Below the pieces are notes generated by a model. The model was not told the DNA's origin. It searched no databases and saw nothing but the letters and a program-made list of their open reading frames with translations. Positions 40,096-43,906 of a stretch of DNA of 43,906 nucleotides are shown piece by piece. This DNA comes from UBA1268 sp965662195 (GTDB lineage Bacteria; Planctomycetota; Planctomycetia; Pirellulales; UBA1268). The position numbers were made by a program, and so were the translations under genes. How positions within the stretch are numbered: position 1 is the stretch's first letter; the number at the start of each line of letters is the position of its first letter. Where the stretch lies: assembly GCA_965662195.1 (NCBI GenBank), contig CBFIHA010000024.1, positions 1 through 43,906 on the forward strand, read 5' to 3'.

Positions 40096-42246
40096 GTGCC
40101 GCGTCGTCCACTCACGATCCGCCAGAGCATGCTGCGAAACTTCGCGTTGCTCATCCTGCTGACCAGCGGCACCATTCTGCTGGCAACCTGGATTGCCGGT
40201 GCCTCGGCGGTTGAGGACCTGTCGAAGTCGCTGATCGATCGGACTGCCACCCGCACCGAGACCGAACTCGACCGCTTCTTTGGCACGGTCCAGTCCAACG
40301 TGATGATCGGCACCGACTGGGTGCGGGGGGGCATCCTCGACCCGACCGACCACGAGGCGATGAACACCCTCTTCGTGCCGATCCTGCGGCAGTACCCGCA
40401 GCTCTCGTCGATGATGGTGGCAACCTCCGACGGCGTCGAGTACCTGCTGCTCCGGGATCCCCTGACACCGACAGTCTGGACCAACCGCATCGTCCAGGCA
40501 GACAGCTGGGGCAGCCGGGTCTTCAACCGCCGCTGGGACACCGCCACCGGCGAGGTCGACGAGCAGTTCGGCGAGCTCGACTACGACCCCCGCACCCGCA
40601 TCTGGTACCGCGAGGCTCTCAAGGCTCAGCCTGGTAAAGAAGTCTTCTGGACTGAGCCGGTGATCTTCTTCATCACAAAAGACCCCGGCATTACTGCCGC
40701 CACCCACTGGGAGGTCGAAGGCACCACCTACGTGGTCGCCTTTGATCTGCTACTGCTCGATATTTCGCGGTTCACCAGCAGCCTGCCGGTGAGCCAGCGG
40801 GGCACCGCCTTTGTGCTGGTGGACCGGGGCGGGGACGACGAACTGGCGGTGGTCGGCCTGCCGCGGGACAACAGCTATGACACCCCGGCGGCCATCCGCG
40901 AGGCGTTGCTGTTCGTGCCTCCAGATGCCGCCGTGGCGGACACGGCGGCGGAGCTGCCGCCAGCGGCAACGCATGACCATCCAGCCATGGCGGCCGCAGT
41001 GTCGGCCTGGGTGGAGGCGGGCAAGCCCGAGTCGGCCTTCCGCTTTCGGGCCGCCGGCGAGCCCTGGTGGGGCGGTTTTCATTCCTACCCGCTGGGTGAG
41101 AACACCTTTCGCATCGGCGTGGTAGTGCCCGAGCAGGATTTCCTCGGCGACGTCGTCCGCCAGCGGAACATCACCCTGGTGGTCTCGCTGGTCGCGTTGG
41201 CAGCTGCCCTCGTGATGGCCCTGGCGATGGCCCGCACCTACGGCCAGCCGCTGGAGGCACTGGCCGATTCCAGCCGCCGGATCCGCAGCCTTGACCTCGA
41301 TGAGCACGCTCCGGTCGAGTCGAAGCTGGCCGAGGTGACGCAGCTGGCCGAGGCCCAGCGGCAGATGCTCTCGACGCTGCAGTCGTTTGCCAAGTATGTG
41401 CCGATGGAAGTGGTCCGCGAACTGCTACGGCGTGGTGAGGTGGCCCAGATCGGCGGGACGAGTGAGGCGCTGACCATCCTCTTCACTGATATCAGCGGCT
41501 TTACGACCATCGCCGAGGCCCTCGGCCCCGAGGCCCTGACCGACCACATGGCCGACTACTTCCATGAGACCCTCACGGTGCTCGAGCAGCATGAGGCCAC
41601 GGTCGATAAGTTGATCGGTGATGCGATCGTCGCTTTTTGGGGTGCCCCCCGGCCCGACTCCGCGCATGCTGACCATGCCCTGGCGGCGGTGCTGGAAATC
41701 CAGCGGCAGCTGGCCACCTGCAACATCCGCTGGCGGCAGCAGGGCCTGCCCGAACTCCATACCCGCTTTGGTCTGGCGACTGGTCGGGTGATTGTCGGCA
41801 ACGTCGGGGCCCGCAGCCGACTGAGCTACACCGTCCTGGGCGACACGGTGAATCTGGCGGCCCGGCTGGAGGGCATCAACAAGTTCTATGGCACCGAGGT
41901 GCTGGTCAGTGAAGAGGTCAGGCAGGCGGTGACCACTCCACTGGACTGGCGGCTGGTCGATCTGGTGGCGGTGAAGGGCAAGCGTCAGGGCAAACGGATC
42001 TACGAGCCGCTCGGGCCGGTGGGACAGACCGACCGGCGGCGGCTCGACTTTGCCCGCCGCTACGAACAGGCCTGGGCCGTCTATCAAAACAGGCAGTTCG
42101 GGCAGGCTCTGGCGATGACCGAAACCCTGCAGCGTGACTGGTGCGACGATGTCTCGCTGGCCCGGCTGCAGCAGATCTGTGCCGAATACCAACGACATCC
42201 GCCGCCGGACGATTGGGACGGAATCGCCCGCATGGCAACCAAATAG
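40096..42246 (+). CDS. Membrane-bound class III adenylate cyclase with extracellular sensor domain
   Basis: A 716-residue receptor-type cyclase. Membrane helix 1 (about 15-37), a dCache-like extracytoplasmic domain (about 40-350), helix 2 (about 358-380), a HAMP-like linker (about 380-430) and the catalytic domain (about 455-630). Catalytic residues are complete: metal-binding Asp465 (LFTDISGFTT) and Asp509 (KLIGDAIVAFWGAP), adenine-specifying Lys505 and Asp583 (YTVLGDTVNLAARLE), and transition-state Asn586 and Arg590. Lys/Asp in these places predicts ATP and not GTP as substrate, hence cAMP. About 85 residues follow, including a short helical repeat. GTG 40096 has GGGAGGG upstream. Sits between the anchored protein and the hydrolase. 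Confidence 0.94.
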   Translation: MPRRPLTIRQSMLRNFALLILLTSGTILLATWIAGASAVEDLSKSLIDRTATRTETELDRFFGTVQSNVMIGTDWVRGGILDPTDHEAMNTLFVPILRQYPQLSSMMVATSDGVEYLLLRDPLTPTVWTNRIVQADSWGSRVFNRRWDTATGEVDEQFGELDYDPRTRIWYREALKAQPGKEVFWTEPVIFFITKDPGITAATHWEVEGTTYVVAFDLLLLDISRFTSSLPVSQRGTAFVLVDRGGDDELAVVGLPRDNSYDTPAAIREALLFVPPDAAVADTAAELPPAATHDHPAMAAAVSAWVEAGKPESAFRFRAAGEPWWGGFHSYPLGENTFRIGVVVPEQDFLGDVVRQRNITLVVSLVALAAALVMALAMARTYGQPLEALADSSRRIRSLDLDEHAPVESKLAEVTQLAEAQRQMLSTLQSFAKYVPMEVVRELLRRGEVAQIGGTSEALTILFTDISGFTTIAEALGPEALTDHMADYFHETLTVLEQHEATVDKLIGDAIVAFWGAPRPDSAHADHALAAVLEIQRQLATCNIRWRQQGLPELHTRFGLATGRVIVGNVGARSRLSYTVLGDTVNLAARLEGINKFYGTEVLVSEEVRQAVTTPLDWRLVDLVAVKGKRQGKRIYEPLGPVGQTDRRRLDFARRYEQAWAVYQNRQFGQALAMTETLQRDWCDDVSLARLQQICAEYQRHPPPDDWDGIARMATK

Positions 42247-42316
42247 GCCGGCGACCGAAAAACTCGTCCTGCTGCTGCCACCGGCCCGATACCTCTCGAA
42301 AGAAGGGGTGGGGCCG

Positions 42317-43906
42317 ATGGGCACGCGGATGGACAGGCTGGTGCGAGAGGGGATGCTCGCTGGCGTGCTGCTGGTGGTTTCGGGCGGGCTGTCGGTCTTG
42401 GCCGCACCGCCGGGAGCGGCCGTTCGGCTACCGGCGGAGTCGCAGCAGGACCGTTGTGCGGCGGCGGAAAAGTTTCTCGGTGACAGCCACGACTATGCCA
42501 AGGCCGCCTGCCGGATGCGGGACGGCTGCGAGCACCTCACGGTCGAAGCCTATTACGCCGCCGCCGAGGCGGCCTGGAACGCCATCTGGTCGGCTCCGGA
42601 ATCGCCCGGCGTGATTGAGGAGGCCACCAATGCCTACGGTGATGCCCTGGCCGGGCTGTTGCAGGTCGCCCGCAAGCAGGGTCGGCTCAAGCCCGACGGG
42701 CTCTGGGTCGGCTCGCGGTACAAGCCGATCCGGGTGCCACTGATCATCCGCGGCCTGCCGGTGGTGAACTGTGAAATCGAGAGCATCGAGCCATCCCTGC
42801 CACCGGAAGACAGCCGCATCACCCGGCGGCACTACCGCACCGGCTTCGGCTGGCCGGTGGCAGTCCGGCTCAAGCCCGGGCAGCCCGGCACCCTCGAGGG
42901 TGACTTCGATCCACCGAGACAGTCAATCGCCGCCACCGCCGTGCTACGGTTTCGACTGCCGGGAGGCGAGAAGCCGCTGCACAAGCTGGCTGGGCCACTC
43001 TATCGCGACCCAGCCCCGGCAGTGCTCGACCTGGTCGATCCGGCTGAGGTGGCCGGCGTGCACATTGGCCGGGCGCGGCCGCCGCTGGCGGGCGACTTCA
43101 CCACGCCACTGCTCGACATGCTGGCGGGCATGCCGAAGTCGGGCCTGACCGGTTTTCTGCAGCCCTTTGGAGGAGCCGATACCGAGCCCCGGCTGGAGTT
43201 CCTGCAGCCACATGTGAAGGGCCGCATTCCAGTGGTGTTCATTCATGGACTGGCCAGTGATGAGGGCACCTGGTTCGATCTTCTCAATGAACTCCGAGCC
43301 TGCCCGCTGTTCCAGCGGTATTACGAGCCCTGGGTCTTTCACTATCCGACCGGGGCCTCATTTCTGCCATCCTCGGCGGTGCTCCGTAAGAGCCTGGCCC
43401 GGGTGGTCAAGGAGCTCGACCCTGACGGCAGCGACCCCTGCCTGCAGAACCTGGTGCTGATTGGCCACAGCATGGGAGGACTGCATGCCAAGCTTCAGGT
43501 AGTCGCGTCAGGCAATCATTTTTGGAACGCGCTGGCGACGGTTCCGTTTGAACAGGTGCGGATGCCCCCACAGGTTCGGCAGACGATCAAGCCGGCGCTT
43601 TTTTTTCAGCCGGCGCCGTTCGTGAAGCGGGTGGTCTTCATTGCCACACCGCACAAGGGATCGTCGACTGCTTCACGGGGCGTGGGCAAGCTAGCGTCCC
43701 TGACTGTCCAGCGGCCACCGGAATTGACCGCCATTCACCACATGCTGGTGGCAGCTAATCCGGGGGCATTCCGGCCTGAGTTCGAACAGAACCTGCCGAC
43801 CACCGTGCAGTTGCTCAAGCCAAACTCTCCACTTTTGAAGGTAGCGTATGACCTGCACCCGCCCTGCTGGGTCTCGCTGCACTCGGTGGTCGGCGTCGTC
43901 CATCAC
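42317..43906 (+). CDS. Secreted alpha/beta hydrolase with large N-terminal domain, cut by window end
   Basis: An open frame of 530 codons from ATG 42317, continuing past the window. A signal peptide (about 8-35, GMLAGVLLVVSGGLSVLAA) is followed by about 270 residues of unknown fold, with helical YYAAAEAAWNAIWSAP and beta stretches (GFGWPVAVRLKPGQPG, TAVLRFRLPGGEKPLH). The alpha/beta hydrolase core begins at VVFIHGLASDEGTWFDLLNE (His310-Gly311 oxyanion region), with the nucleophile elbow GHSMGG (Ser385), then VVFIATPHKGSS. This is the lipase/esterase-like arrangement; the catalytic Asp and His are outside or not yet visible. GGGGTGGGG lies just before the ATG. 70 bp after the cyclase, same direction. 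Confidence 0.88.
   Translation, partial: MGTRMDRLVREGMLAGVLLVVSGGLSVLAAPPGAAVRLPAESQQDRCAAAEKFLGDSHDYAKAACRMRDGCEHLTVEAYYAAAEAAWNAIWSAPESPGVIEEATNAYGDALAGLLQVARKQGRLKPDGLWVGSRYKPIRVPLIIRGLPVVNCEIESIEPSLPPEDSRITRRHYRTGFGWPVAVRLKPGQPGTLEGDFDPPRQSIAATAVLRFRLPGGEKPLHKLAGPLYRDPAPAVLDLVDPAEVAGVHIGRARPPLAGDFTTPLLDMLAGMPKSGLTGFLQPFGGADTEPRLEFLQPHVKGRIPVVFIHGLASDEGTWFDLLNELRACPLFQRYYEPWVFHYPTGASFLPSSAVLRKSLARVVKELDPDGSDPCLQNLVLIGHSMGGLHAKLQVVASGNHFWNALATVPFEQVRMPPQVRQTIKPALFFQPAPFVKRVVFIATPHKGSSTASRGVGKLASLTVQRPPELTAIHHMLVAANPGAFRPEFEQNLPTTVQLLKPNSPLLKVAYDLHPPCWVSLHSVVGVVHH

Noticed and set aside
1..43906. CRISPR array, insertion sequence, prophage or toxin-antitoxin locus
   Set aside because: No regularly spaced direct repeats, transposase or integrase motifs, or paired small antitoxin/toxin genes were seen.

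Overview
The window looks like chromosomal DNA of a planctomycete (phylum Planctomycetota), probably from a draft or metagenome-assembled genome. It is GC-rich and has a run of ten Ns at 7120-7129. Lineage markers visible in the sequence include two DUF1559 pilin-like proteins with an N-terminal prepilin segment and a C-terminal His/Asp-Gly motif, two Tat-exported DUF1501 proteins, a DUF1549/DUF1553 protein with c-type heme motifs, a planctomycete-cytochrome/WD40 protein, and many small lipoproteins. lpxC and an Skp/OmpH-like chaperone show a Gram-negative envelope with lipid A. I saw no tRNA, rRNA, CRISPR array, insertion sequence or prophage.

Layout. 1-7119: a UvrD-type helicase (truncated by the window edge), a membrane-anchored YfgM-like protein, RluD-type pseudouridine synthase (apparently CTG-started), an FHA-GAF histidine kinase and a secreted M28 peptidase with PDZ domain. 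7120-7485: assembly gap followed by an inverted-repeat element. 7486-10948: outer-membrane biogenesis group (Skp/OmpH, LpxC, a GnnA-like sugar-nucleotide dehydrogenase, a beta-rich lipoprotein). 10949-15751: a two-component pair whose kinase has an array of OB-fold-like modules, then a DUF1559 protein and a carboxypeptidase-regulatory-like lipoprotein. 15851-20936 (minus): GNAT acetyltransferase, inactive M16 subunit, active M16 protease and an ABC-2 type permease. 21113-25111 (plus): a compact Tro/Znu-type Mn/Zn ABC operon whose last gene is a permease fused to a DtxR/MntR-like domain, with an AT-rich palindrome at its promoter. 25160-28237: two divergent DUF1501 paralogues. 28331-36298 (minus): a DUF1549/1553, PPC-like and PSCyt1-WD40 operon. 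36797-38333: a second DUF1559 plus lipoprotein pair with more AT-rich codon use. 38418-43906: endonuclease IV, a small membrane-anchored protein, a class III adenylate cyclase and a secreted alpha/beta hydrolase that runs off the window.

How the genes fit together. The lpxC group builds the outer leaflet and supports outer-membrane protein delivery. The metal operon encodes a complete importer (binding protein, ATPase, two permeases) with a built-in metal-sensing domain. The 28.3-36.3 kb operon and the DUF1501 pair are the planctomycete cytochrome/DUF set of unknown function; two adjacent products both carry Ala/Glu/Lys-rich coiled coils, which may let them assemble. The two DUF1559-lipoprotein pairs look like a recurring surface module.

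The most unusual points are the permease-DtxR fusion with shortened winged helix, the OB-fold-array kinase, the CTG start of rluD, the coiled-coil/heme operon, and the unexplained inverted repeat beside the assembly gap. All calls come from reading the sequence; no database search was run.
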